A DNA stretch of 64,000 nucleotides from Cryptomeria japonica (Eukaryota; Streptophyta; Pinopsida; Cupressales; Cupressaceae), in assembly GCF_030272615.1 (NCBI RefSeq), contig NC_081411.1, positions 156,140,971-156,204,970 on the forward strand. Reading direction: 5' to 3'. Every line of letters starts with the position of its first letter. Position 1 is the first letter of the stretch. This document shows, piece after piece, positions 35,576 through 47,749 of this stretch. The notes below the pieces were generated by a model. The model was not told the origin of the DNA and ran no database searches. It worked only from the letters and a program-made list of their open reading frames with translations. Made by a program: the position numbers and the translations under genes.

Positions 35576-36891
35576 AACTGTAGCCTAGAGCTTGGCCTAA
35601 TGGTTATCAACTATTGCAAATACATGATGGGATCTCTTTGCATCACCTATTGTAGGCTATAATGCTATTGGCCTTTGTCTTGAAATTTGTGAGGATCATT
35701 GAGGACAATGGGATGCAAAGTGACCCTGTTGTCTACAAGTAAAGAAACTCCCTCTAAAATCCTTGAGTAGGTAGAGGTGCACTGGACTACTGAGCACTAG
35801 CTCTACTCGACTACTGGAAACTCCATGTTGGCTAAGAGGGAACTGATCACCTATGATGATGCCTACCGCAATCTCTATCCTACTGAGATCTTGTACCACA
35901 CACCATGTTCTGACTCTAAAGGAACTTTTTTTAGAATGGCCAAATACTTTGAAAAGAAGGATAACTCCTAGCAACACCTAAAGATTGTAGCTGCGTGCCT
36001 CTCTCAACTACTCCTATAACTAGGGTACTAATTGTCTGCACACCTGGTGCACCTTCCATAGAAAAAGTTAGGTTCTCCTTGGCTATCTGCATCTTCTCCA
36101 TAGCTATCTCCAAAGTCTTAGGCTCGAGAAGTTGAACTCCTCTGCTGACGCAGTAACTAAGTTCTCTAACAAAATGCTGAATCAACACAAGCTCATCATC
36201 TTCTATCCCAGTGTATTGCTTAAGTTCAAAGAACTTATGATCACATTTCTCAACTATGATGTTCTACTTCCTCAAATAATGAAACTCATTTTCCTTTCTC
36301 TACCTCCAATGATCTAAAAATAATCAGACACAAAACCGCTCAAGGAACAACTCCCAAGAATTTGTCACAATATCCAAACACAACTTCTGCTCCTCAGTAT
36401 GCCACCATGTTGAAGAAAAGTCATGAAGATGCATGATCAAACACCTAGCCTTAGTGTTACTACTATATGGATGCATAGAAAAATAGATGCATATAAAAAC
36501 ACATTCCCAAGTCAAAAGCCAAGTCTCTGCCTCCATTCCACTACAAGAACCATCAAAAGTAGGGGGACATGATCTCAAAATATCTCTCATATGACTAGCT
36601 ACAACTACATCCTGTTCCACAACAACATCTTCTCTCCTACAAGGCAAATGTGATCGCTATCTCTCCTGATGACTAGAATGGCGAGACTCCTCCTGGCAAT
36701 TCTGCTCCCATTTCAGTCGTAAGCGACCAAGAAGATCTTGAAGCACATTAACCAACTGTGGAATCACATCACCACCATATTGATCCTATTGCACTACTCC
36801 TCATGGCATGACACTTTAGAAACCTTAGAAAGAGCATTTCATCAAGTACCCATATGACCTCCATGACCACGACCTCTACCTCTATCATGCA
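35576..36891 (-). pseudogene. Ty3/gypsy gag with RG-rich start and degenerate zinc knuckle
   Basis: From an ATG at 36,891 the minus strand starts MHDRGRGRGHGGHMG, an arginine/glycine-rich N-terminus as in several plant chromovirus gags, then hits a stop. The capsid-like part in 36,324-36,647 reads ILRSCPPTFDGSCS, METWLL-like AETWLLTWE and SSTWWH (Retrotrans_gag pattern). The C-terminal knuckle, near 35,700, reads FFTCRQQGHFASHC, where the first cysteine of CCHC is replaced by phenylalanine. Multiple frames are needed to read it through. Confidence 0.8.
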
Positions 36892-37052
36892 TCTTGTCTA
36901 ACAAAGACACAAAAGAAACTATGAGCTAAAGCTAGGGAAACAAAAGTAAGAAAATAACAAGCATGAATAAACTACTGGGTTACCCCATGCTAAGTGCTAA
37001 CATGTGCGATGGGCTCATGGGAAACTAGAGTACACCTAGTGTATGAATATGG

Positions 37053-37064
37053 GATCTGATACCA
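37053..37064 (-). other. primer-binding site of the gypsy element
   Basis: The minus strand reads TGGTATCAGATC, 11 of 12 matches to the initiator tRNA-Met site. It lies about 160 nt before the gag start, and the LTR end (...GCGAGCA) lies 7 nt upstream. Confidence 0.75.
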
Positions 37065-37071
37065 AATATAA

Positions 37072-37572
37072 TGCTCGCCAAAATACCCTAGAGAAAATAA
37101 CTAATCTAACCAACAAATAGAGATTTTGTTTTAAAAACCATTTACTAATACAACATAGCAAACTATCATAACTTCAATTATTAAATTAACTTCACAAGAA
37201 TGCATAAAAAATAATGAACATAACCATAACTATACATATATAATGTAAGTGAAAATAACATCATAAATATAAACATATGTCCATTCATTCTTTCCCTAGG
37301 GTATCTTAATGCAGCTACTTTCTAACAACATAATAATAACACATCCATACCATGAAATCATTAACATTCATTCCTTTTGAGATCTATTCATTAAATTTCC
37401 TATCATGAGGTTATGAACTACCAATGCATGTCCTTATAACCTCATTAACCATCTAAGTTAATTTTAAAGCACCAAATCAAATGTTCCTAATCCCCATAGT
37501 AATATATCATGAAACTACCAACATCTTTCTTCTACAAATGTAGCTAGTTTATTTTATCAAGGACAACCATTA
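37072..37572 (-). mobile_element. gypsy 5' LTR, first part (interrupted)
   Basis: Starts next to the PBS and continues to the target-site duplication CATTA at 37,568-37,572. There a 4,524-bp insertion separates it from its continuation at 42,102. Confidence 0.65.
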
Positions 37573-40306
37573 TGTGAGGCCCTACCCCGATTCAGTTTGA
37601 CATTTTCAGTTATTTGCATATTGAGACTATTATGGATGCTTTATTTTATGCATTATGGACTTAGAACTTATATGATTCCATGATTTGGATCACACTGACA
37701 TTTGTTGATGTTTGATTTCATGCATGATGATTATGAAACCTTAGATATGTTACTAGAATAGAATTACATTATGATGGAGAATGTCATTTGTAGGATTTTA
37801 TTTTGATGAAAGAAAAATGATGCATATTTATGAATGGTTCATTTTTGGGAAATTATGTTGATTGCTTAGGTGAAACTAAATGTGAAAACAAATGAGAAAT
37901 TGAATTATTGTTGCCTAATGTATGAGTGTTTGATTTGCAATGGAATCCATGTATTTGATTATGTATAATTGTGATTAATTGGAGTTACTAATGTGTTAAT
38001 TGAGATGCGTAGGAAAATTATCCATGTGACCATGGAATTTAATGGAGAACCAAGCCTAGACCAATGTGCGTTTGTAAAGCCGGGAGTTGTCTATTTGGAG
38101 AGACAACACCCTTCCCTTGTAATGTATTCTATTTGTGATGTGCATAATGCTTGAGCGTAAAATTTAATTTATATGTAATTATGTAATCCTTCAAGAGACC
38201 AATTTTCCATGTGTGATTTTTATATTGTATTTTTGTTGTGTCACTTGACACATGTGCTGATTAAGTGTCATTTAGTTGACTTGTCTCTTGGAGGGAGTTT
38301 TGTTTCTACCAAAGCCATTCAAAAACATGAGTGTGGTCCCAAATCTGCCTTGGGTAGGGAGTCATGGGAGTGGTCAACTCAAGCTTGACCCGTAGGTAAA
38401 CTTCAATGGGGTTTCCAAAGGGTTTAATGGACTCCTAGGGTAAGTTTTTAGGCTTTTCCAAAGGTCCTAAGGGTATACCTATGGGTTAGGGGTGTTTTGA
38501 AACATGTGGCTTCTCCCATGTGACTATGAAGTCACTTCAAAAAGTGGTGTTTTCAAGATGCACGAAAATTGAACTTAGAAAGTTCTCCCTAGGATAGAGA
38601 ACCTTCCCTTTAGGAGTTAAACTCTCTTCCCCATCCTCTTCCACCTTTTCCCTTTCCAATTTGAGTAATGTGCAAGAGTTTGGGAAGGGCAACCAATGGG
38701 AACTCACACCTCACCCAAGGGGTTGGGAAGTGTGTGAGAAGCCTTCTTAGGCAAGAATTTGCAAACTTAGTGAGTAATCACCCACTCTCCTTTCTTGGAG
38801 ATTTTGCTTGCTTTGAAAAAGTTAGTAGGAGTTTGGCATTTTTAGTGGAAATTTGGGAGAAAAGATAGTGGAAATTGGGTAGCTCATCCCCAACTAAAAT
38901 TAGCAAACCTATTGGCAGAATAAGGTTGGCTACTTCTTACCTCCTCTTGTTATGTTGTAAATGATTGTTTATGTTGTTTTGTAAAAGAAAGGAGTTGCTT
39001 GAAAGATTGTGTTTTATGAAGTTTTTGTGTTGAAGTAAAATGTGTAGTTTTCTTTTCTATGTGTTTGTTGTATTTCTTGTTGTTTTTGGGAGTGTCCAAG
39101 AGCTCCTATCCTTGGGAGGGTAGGAAGATCTTGGGGGTGGAAGGAGTTTGACAGCCATGGGTGAGAGGCTCTCCTTATGGAGAGTGTTCTCAAGGGAGTC
39201 CTTGGTGACCCTTGATGCATAGCCTTGTGTATGCATTTGGGGGTCATAAGGGGAGCATATATGGCCTTGAGCCTTTTTGGGGGGCATAAGGTTTGTGAAA
39301 GTATTTGGGATGCATTTGTGTTGCCATGAGGTGGCTAATGTAGTATTGTTTTTGGCATGCATTCTCCCCATAGGTACTTGGTCCACTTCCACCCATGGAA
39401 GAGTCACCATGAAAGTGGTGAATGTGTAGCTTGGGAAGGGATATTTGAATGTAAATGTGTTTTTATGTTTGTTGTGGGGTTTGCATGTTTGTAACCCGTC
39501 TAGTGCTTGGTTCTCCAAGCTCGGGGGTGGCTTCTAGTAAGCCTAGGCTGGGAGGTGAGCTTCCCATGGTCAAAATGTGTTGTTTTTGCAGGTTGCATGG
39601 GAATGGGAAAAGATGAAAAGGAGCTATGTGGCTGTTTTTCTTGTGTTGCAGAAAAGAGCTTAAAAAAAAAAAAGTGAAAAAATAGATTTTATGTTATAAT
39701 AGAATAAAAGAAGCATTGTAGGGATCTCATCCCATTTGTATTAATGTTATTTTGTATCCTTGTCAATCTTGAAAAAATTATATTTGTCAATGAATACTCA
39801 TGTTTATCCCTACTTGGTAGTTTTGCAAAAGAAAAGGAAATAAATGATGTTTTCCTATTTTAGTTAGTTGCAAATAAAAGAAATAGAAATCTTTCCTTAT
39901 GAATATTAAGATAAAGTTAATGTTTACTTGCTGGACTGTATTATGGCAGAAAGTTTGTTGATGCCTTATTAAGCTTTTGAAAAGAAATGAAAATTGTAGT
40001 GATTTTGAAAATACATCATATATGCTATTGTTTAAATGAATATTAGACCACATTAGTTGCAGCTATAACAAAACTAAATTCTGTTTGCCTTTTCCATTTT
40101 GCAAATGTGAAAAAAAATAAAAAGGGGTAAATCTAGATATATTTAAATACATTTTATCTTCTTGTATAACATTCTGACATTCAGTTATATATATCAGCTA
40201 AAGAAAAAAAAAAGAAAAGGATTATTTATAGTTCTGAAGATATTAAATAAAAGGAAAAAGAATCAGAATAGGCCTGATAGATTTATTAATCTTTTATTCA
40301 AAAAAA

Positions 40307-40740
<434 letters not shown>

Positions 40741-40879
40741 ATTTAGCAAAACAAAGAAGAACAATAGAATTTTTGCCTAAAACAAAAACCCCGAGAAGAT
40801 CATTGTAACCGAACCCCAAGCGTTCGGGGGGGGGTTTAAACCCTGTTAAACACATCAGAGCAAAATAACACAAACGTTG

Positions 40880-41150
40880 CAGAGCGTTATACGCAGGGGG
40901 CGCCACGCTCGGGCGGCGGCGGCCGCAGGCTGCGGCACCCGCAGGCTGCGGGCGGCGACGTCCGTAGGCTGCGAGAGCCGCAGCTCGCGGCCGCCGCCGC
41001 CCGCAGCCGGCGGTGCCGCGCTGCGGTGCTCCCCCGCACCACCGTCTTCCCCGTTCTGTGCTCGGCTGTGGCGTTAAACATTCGGCGCACCCTCTCCCTC
41101 CCTTTGGCCGCTGCGGCGCTTAAGGCCGCTCCTCCCTGCACGCAGCACAC
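40880..41150. other. CpG-rich block in the solo LTR
   Basis: About 270 bases dominated by G and C, with dense CpG and CNG sites, in an otherwise AT-rich window. It contains three near-palindromic copies of CCGCAGGCTGCGG (around 40,921, 40,938 and 40,960). Open frames on both strands here are by-products of GC richness, with alanine/arginine-rich translation, and are not called as genes. Confidence 0.85.
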
Positions 41151-41205
41151 GCAGGGGTAGGAATAAAGAAAAAAAAAAAAACATAAACAAGTTGTTAATC
41201 GCGTC

Positions 41206-41231
41206 GCCCTAACCCTAGTTCGGGTTAGGGC
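41206..41231. other. perfect 10-bp stem-loop with telomere-like arms
   Basis: GCCCTAACCC at 41,206-41,215 is the exact reverse complement of GGGTTAGGGC at 41,222-41,231, with loop TAGTTC. The arms contain CCCTAA/TTAGGG units. It lies about 55 bases after the CpG-rich block. Confidence 0.8.
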
Positions 41232-42075
41232 AACACCACATAAGTTTTAAATGAATAGGAATGTGTGTGTGTGCGTGGAGGGGTGGGGGGGGAAAAGTTA
41301 CTTCAAAAAAAAAGGAAGATAGGAGTTTCATTCCCCCTTCCTTCTTTTCGGGATTATAAATAAAAACAAAAAAAGAGAAACTCATATGCATGAGGTTTAT
41401 AGATAAATATGTGAATAATTGTATAAAATATATGTATATATAATTATATATATATATAAGCACCCATAAAGTAATACCTAATAGAGACCGAGTTCGTTAA
41501 ATTCCAAAAGGGATTTAATTACTTTATTTAACAGAGATCATAAATCGATTAGGTAATGTTATTTTTTATTAATGAATTTGAAGAGTGATTTATAAGAAGA
41601 TTTTAGAATCCTTGGGTAGATTAGAATTTTAAGTAATAATTAGGGGTGTATACTCTAAGTTATTTGTAGGGCCAAGAGGGCCAATTAAATCCAAGGATAT
41701 AAAGTATCTTATACTATGGGGTTATATTTTAGTAAAGTGTTTTTATGACGATGTTAACTAACTTAAGATCCTAGTGGATAAGAAGATAAGAGAAATTTTA
41801 AAATGCTTATATCAATCGTTGTATTAAGATTTTAATTTATTATTACTGAAGCTTAGTGAATACCCCCCCCTTTGGGGAAATATTAGCTCATTGGTAACTG
41901 AGTAAACCTAGTTACTAAATTGAATTTAATTACCCGATTGACACAAATGTAATTAAGCCCAAACCCAAGATGCATTATTTTATATAAGATAATTGCACTT
42001 AGTTGAATAAATTAGTTAAGTAGGTCGTTAATTAGTTAAGAATTTTTTTAAAAAAAAAAAAAAAATTTCTGTTCG

Positions 42076-42091
42076 TGCCCAAGAGTGGGCA
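42076..42091. other. short stem-loop near the LTR end
   Basis: TGCCCA and TGGGCA separated by AGAG, ending five bases before the terminal CA. Such hairpins near LTR ends occur in several families; here it helps delimit the insertion. Confidence 0.6.
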
Positions 42092-42101
42092 TGACACATT
42101 A

Positions 42102-44745
42102 CACATCTCATCAAGATTACTATCCATACACATATGCAAGATAATAACAACAACTACTAATCTACTTCTAAATAGCATTCCATGCTACCAATAATTCAAG
42201 AGTCATATGATATTACACGAACAAACATAATCTACTTATTCAATTTCCCCTAATTCAACATAGGATCTCATTTCCATCATAGTGAACACTTCTACAACAT
42301 GAATCATATAATAATACATCATCTTAATCCATTAAAAATCATAGTTTCTACATCATCAAGTCCTATTACTTAAGAGGATATGATACAAATACATAGTCTC
42401 TTCTACTAAATCATATCCTAATCTATAATAATACAAGTTACATAAGAACATATCCTTCTTTCACATTTACAAGTCATCATGATACAATGTTATCTCTAAT
42501 ACATATAAATCAGATCCATAGATCAACTGCATAATAAAGAACCATGAAATCTATAGCCATACATACTAGCATCCAAAGAAGAAAATCCCAATGGATGAAG
42601 GTATCAAACTACCCAACCATGTGGAACCTATTAGGAACCACCCCTCGTGCTAGGAGATGACACGAGGTTCCAAATCACACTCCAGACCTAGGATGATGCC
42701 TAACTACCAAGGGACTCAACAAGACAACCACAATATAACAACCAATAATAATGAATCAAATCACATCACAAGGCTAATCATAAATCAATAAACTCCTAGA
42801 GGCATAATCAACATAAAAGCATAAGGATAATGGACACATGTGGGGAAGAGTTTCATCACATGCTATTCTAATGTGGAATCCACCTCCACCTTAGAGCCAA
42901 ATAAGGTAGGTTGGTTAACCACTCCAACGGTCTTACCAAGCATAGATCCCAAAACCATCTCCCTAGGAACCGCCATTGGGGCATACAAATCAAAATTCAT
43001 TATCTTGTTTAAGTGAATTCCTAATTACTTAAACCCACTAATCAATTATTATGGTTATCACTTGTAATTAAAAATAAAAACTTCACATGGTTCCAAGATA
43101 GGTCTAGGCCCTAAGCGTCCTTTCTAGGAACCTCTTGGAAGCCCATTGCTCATGACCCTGATCCTACACATGCAAGAGACCACTCTCCCAACCATGGACC
43201 ATAACCTTAGGGTGAAACATGCATCAAAATAAAATCACAATAACAACATGAAGGCTGACCAATGACATAAACATAGTCACAACATCACTAATACAATCCA
43301 AAGTATAAGATGAAACATACAATCAAAGAAAGAACAAGAGCCTCCACCAAAACATTGCAATAATGAACCAAAGCATAAACATGAGAGAAAAGAATAATAA
43401 AAAATAAATTCCAATTCTCAATAGTGAGGAAAAATAATTCTACTGAAACTTTCATAATCATTCCTCAACAATGAGGCTTTCATCCTCTTGCTAGAGCATA
43501 TCAGCATAATCTACAATAAACTCAATGGTAAGGCACAAATTCTCTTACTAGAGCACAAAATAATAATGTGAAGGTCAAGATGGCACCATATACAAATCTG
43601 AGAAACTTAATTCAATCACAAAATGCCCCTGAAAAAAGTACAAAATCCGGAAAACCATTCATACCGAACAAAACTGCCAAATCTTGCACCCTTAGAGCAT
43701 TTCAGCACTCCTAGCAGCCAGATTAGCACTCCCATGTCATACATTTGCATTTTGGGTCTAAAATTTAGTGTTTTGAGTCCAAACAATAGCATTTTGGGTT
43801 TAGAATGCAGAAAATAAGGTAAATTGATAAAACATGAAATGAAACTTGCCCAGTTTTGCATAAGAACCCACATACAACGAAGAAACTCTCCTAGAAGGTG
43901 TGAAGGATGAAATAACATTAAGAGAACACATAAATAAAATATTAATAACATACAAAAAATAATTGACATAAATATCCAGTCACAACCATACTTAGATGTG
44001 CATAGAACTCAAGGAGATGCAATTAAGACAAAAGGGATACAAAATAACATTTCAAAAGGGCATTATAACTCCCAAAACACACTCATGCCACCTACAATAT
44101 AATCAATAAATGAAATGCAACCTGAAGACTTCCTGAAAGAAAATTTTGGGCAATGCTACTGACAACACTCTTGCAAATAAATGCATACACTTGAGGAGAT
44201 GCATGAAAATACATTAAAGGATTCTAATATCAATGTAGGAGATTGTTAAATCTCAATCAAGTTCACAAGGAAAAGGAATACACAGACACATATGCAGAAT
44301 ATGCATTTCTAGCAACTTCCCGATTCCAGATTTTATAATACTTCAAATATAAATTCAATCATTCATAAATTCTTTTCCCAAAACCAAATTTGAAATCTTT
44401 GAACATAAAAATCCATCCCATAATCAAAATCTACATAGTCACATAAAACACAATCTTTTCAAATTAAATTGTAGAGAGAAGCAAAGATCCAACTTGGCAA
44501 TAGGCAAAACCAACTGATGAAGAACAACCCAAAATCCAATGACTCCAATTCCAAATCTTGAAATCAATTCCAACAGTCCAATCCCAATTCAATCAAGAAT
44601 AAAAAAGTTTTATTCCGAAAACTTGTAGAAAAGTCAACCCCGACAACCCACAAAAAAAATCATTGAATAGAAAATTAAACTCAAACTATAAATATCCATC
44701 GGCCTATCAAAAAAATCCATAAAACCATTTATTATTGTTAGACAT
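42102..44745 (-). mobile_element. probable continuation of the interrupted gypsy LTR; far limit unresolved
   Basis: DNA resuming after the CATTA duplication. It must continue whatever the 4.5-kb insertion interrupted, namely the gypsy LTR beginning at 37,072, but I cannot see where that LTR ends. No coding motif found; several A/C-rich stretches only. Confidence 0.4.
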
Positions 44746-44937
44746 AATGTGCCACTGAGAGGCAGGGTGAATCAATGATTACAAACTTTTCCCTTTATCA
44801 ACCCTATGTGTGAATCCCTATTATTATCCTATTACTGAGTAGGTCTACTAGTAAGAAAAATCAAGACAATGCAATGCAAGCATACACAGTGGCACATCCC
44901 ATAACACCAGCATATACGAGGAAAACCCAAGATGGGA
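44746..44937 (-). mobile_element. copia LTR fragment
   Basis: Contains a GAGAGGCAGGGTGAATCA tract and a GAGGAAAACCCAAGATGGG segment about 160 nt later. This is the same pair of landmarks, at the same spacing, as in the copia LTR starting at 31,459. It stops abruptly at gypsy gag sequence. Confidence 0.55.
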
Positions 44938-45640
44938 AATGTTGTTGGAGAAGAGAAAAGAGTTAATGTGGCCAAATCAAGAATGAGAGGATCAACATTG
45001 GTTTGGTGGAATATGATGCAGGAAGAAAGGATGCAAGAAGGAAAAAAGAAGATAACTTCATGGGAGTGTATGAAGATCAGACTTAAGGCACAATTCCTTC
45101 CAGGAGATTATGAAGTTAAAATTCATAAGAGACTGCAAAATCCAAAACAAAGGGAGTTAGATGTCAATGTATACACTGAAGAATTCCATAAACTCAGTTT
45201 GAGGGCTAGGAAGCATGAGAATGAGGTGGATAAGTTGGCCAGGTATATGAATGTCATTAGAAATAATATAAAAGATGAGATAATTATCCTCACACCAGAC
45301 ACTATCCATAAGTGTTTTCAATTGGCCCTAAGGGTAGAAGAGAAGATCAAAAGGAGGAGTGAACAATATCAGAAACATAGGGGAGGAAAGAATTTCATAG
45401 GTAGAGGGAACTTTGGTAGAGGGTAGCAATCACCAAGAAGTGAAGAGCAGTAAGGCCAAGAAGGCAGTGGAGACTCTCAGAGAGAAGCATTTACAGGATC
45501 CTATAGAGGAAGGAGCAATTTTAGGGGCAGGTTTGGAAACTAAGGTAGAGAAAATATAGATTTCATCGATAGGTGTTATCATTGCAATCAAGTTGGGCAT
45601 ACCATGAGTAAGTGTCCGAGGAAAGCCTCAAGCTCAACAA
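44938..45640 (+). pseudogene. chromovirus gag and zinc knuckle
   Basis: The open part (to 45,426) reads LVWWNMMQEER, SWECMKIRLKAQFLPGDY and LDVNVYTEEFHKLSLRA, the Retrotrans_gag core. After a stop at 45,424 the frame continues with basic, glycine-rich sequence to RCYHCNQVGHTMSKCPR near 45,575-45,625, an intact CCHC knuckle that would bind element RNA. The N-terminus is cut off by the junction at about 44,937. Confidence 0.85.
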
Positions 45641-46089
45641 GCTCATACATGGGGGAAAGAAGAACTCAATTGTTGCAAGAGGAGGACACTCAAAATGTAA
45701 CTTCTTCCATCAACAAGGTAAGCCCAGTGACAGAGGGAGAAAATTTGATGATGAGGAGGACAATGCTCAAGATACCCCACACTGAAGAGCCACCACACAG
45801 GAAAAGCTTGTTTAGGACCACTTGTAGGTCACATGGGAAGATTTGTAAAGTGATTGTAGATTCAAGTTCCACTGAGAGTATTGTCTTAGTTGAAATGGTT
45901 GAAAAACTCAAACTAAAAAGATTACCTCACCTCACTCACTACAAGGTAGCATGGCTCAACCAGGGTCAACATGTATTGGTTGATGAACAAGCATGGGTGG
46001 ATTTTGAAATTGGTGAGTACAAGGATAGATTATTATGTGACATTTTTCCTATGGATGCTTGTCATTTTCTATTGGGCCATCGACGGTAG
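45641..46089 (+). pseudogene. chromovirus retropepsin
   Basis: Within the open frame 45,604-46,089: CKVIVDSSSTESIV is the active-site segment, with D-S-S where D-S-G is required, and CDIFPMDACHFLLGH matches the usual end of the domain (DV.PM..C..LLG.PW). It would process the polyprotein; the lost glycine in the flap-side triad argues against activity. Confidence 0.8.
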
Positions 46090-46095
46090 TATGAT

Positions 46096-47197
46096 GTGAA
46101 AGCTACTCATGATGGGGAGAAGAACAACTATCTTATCACCAAGAATGGGAAGAAGTATCAAATGGATCCACTACCTGAACCAAGGAAAGAAAAGAAAATA
46201 GGTTCAAGTGTGATGCTAATGAGTGGAAAAGAGTTTCTCAAAGAGTTGAAACAAGAAGGACATCAAGGCTATGCTATAGTGTTGAAACTTAGAGAAGAAG
46301 CTAAGGCAGATCCAATGAGTGAAGTGTCTCAAGAGGTGCAAGGACTACTCCAAAAATATGCAGAAGTGATAGGGGATGACTTAGCTGATTCTTTGCCTCC
46401 AATGAGAGATGTAAATCATCAAATAGACTTAATACCAGGGGCCAATCTACCAAACAAAGAAACAAGTGCAAGAACTCTTAGATAAAGGGTTTATCAAGAA
46501 GAGTTTGAGTCCATGTGTTGTTCCTACTATGTTAGTGCCTAAGAAGGGAGGAAAATGGAGAATGTGCATGGAATCCAGAGCAATCAATAAGATTACTATA
46601 AGGTACTGGTTTCGCGTGCCAAGGATTGAAGATCTATTAGACAATCTAGGAGGTGCAAGCTACTTCACAAAGGTGGACTTAAAGTCTGGCTACCAACATA
46701 TTAGAATTAGACTTGGAGATGAATGGAAGACAACTTTTAGAACCAATTCATGCTTATATGAGTGGTTGGTGATGCCATTTGGCCTCACCAATGGACCTAG
46801 TACCTTCCAAAGGCTCATGAATGAGGTCTTAGTTGAGTTTATTGGTAGATTTGTAATTGTATATCTTGATGACATTCCGATCTACAATAGGTTCAAGGAG
46901 GAACACCTCAAGCATTTAGAGATGGTTTTGAAGAAGTTGAAGGAGGCTCAACTCAAGATTAACCTTGAAAAATGTGAGTTTTTGAAAACAGAGCTTGTAT
47001 ACCTTGGTTTTGTTATTTCTCATGGATGTTTAAAAATGGATCCAAGTAAGGTAGAAGCAATACTTAATTGGCCTATCCCTAGGGGCATAAGTGAAGTTAG
47101 AATCTTTCATGAAATGGCATCTTTTTATAGGAAGTTTATGAGAAACTTTAGCCATGTTTGTGCTCCTATTCTCAATACTATTAGAGGAGGGATTTGA
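46096..47197 (+). pseudogene. chromovirus reverse transcriptase
   Basis: The pre-RT linker (46,096-46,485) ends LPPMRDVNHQIDLIPGA. After a frame change the RT (46,466-47,197) shows VPKKGGKWRMCMESRAIN, YFTKVDLKSGYQHIRI, VMPFGLTNGPSTFQRLMN and the catalytic box VYLDDI at about residues 137-142. It continues to the thumb segment MDPSKVEAILNWP. Catalytic residues are present and the frame is the longest intact RT in the window, but the linker/RT frameshift disconnects it. Confidence 0.9.
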
Positions 47198-47744
47198 GAT
47201 GTTGAAAACCAAGATAGCAGAATTGCCAACCCTTAGATTGCCTGATTTCAATCAGTTGTTTACAATAGAATGTGATGCAAGACAAAGGGAAATAGGGATA
47301 GTTTTAAGCCAAGAGGGGCATCCTATAGATTTCTTCTCTGAAAAGTTAAATGAAGCTAATAAAAGGTTTTCCACATATGACTTGTAGTTGTATGCAATTT
47401 TTCAAGCATTAAAAAAATGGCGTCACTACTTGCTGCCCAAAGAATTTGTAGTCTTCACTGACAACCATGCCCTTAGTTTTCTCAATGGGCAAGAGAAGTT
47501 GAAACAAAGACACCTAAAGTGGGTTGAGTACCTACAATCTTATACATTCACTATTAAATACAAGAAAGGGACAACCAACAAAGTTGCTGATGCACTAAGT
47601 AGGAGAATCATGACCATGCAGGAGATTCAATTGCAAAGTGTGGGTTTGAGTGAGTTAAAAGACTCTACAAGGATGATAGGTATTTTGTACAGATATATAA
47701 GGTTTGTTCTCATTTTTCTAATACCTCACATGTCTCTTCTTTAG
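47154..47744 (+). pseudogene. chromovirus RNase H
   Basis: Two open stretches separated by a TAG at 47,385. The first reads FTIECDAR and GIVLSQEGHPIDFFSEKL; the second FVVFTDNHALSFL and YKKGTTNKVADALSRR. These are the Ty3/gypsy RNase H blocks in order, including the C-terminal ADALSRR. The stop falls in the STYDL segment between them. Confidence 0.88.
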
Positions 47745-47749
47745 AATAC

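Noticed and set aside
39057-39518. 153-codon minus-strand frame inside the solo LTR
   Set aside because: No recognised domain, no homologue noticed in the window, and it lies in an LTR; a second overlapping frame is similarly open, as expected by chance.
40877-41150. Open frames on both strands in the CpG-rich block
   Set aside because: GC-rich DNA lacks stop codons by composition; the translations are low-complexity Ala/Arg/Pro and match nothing.
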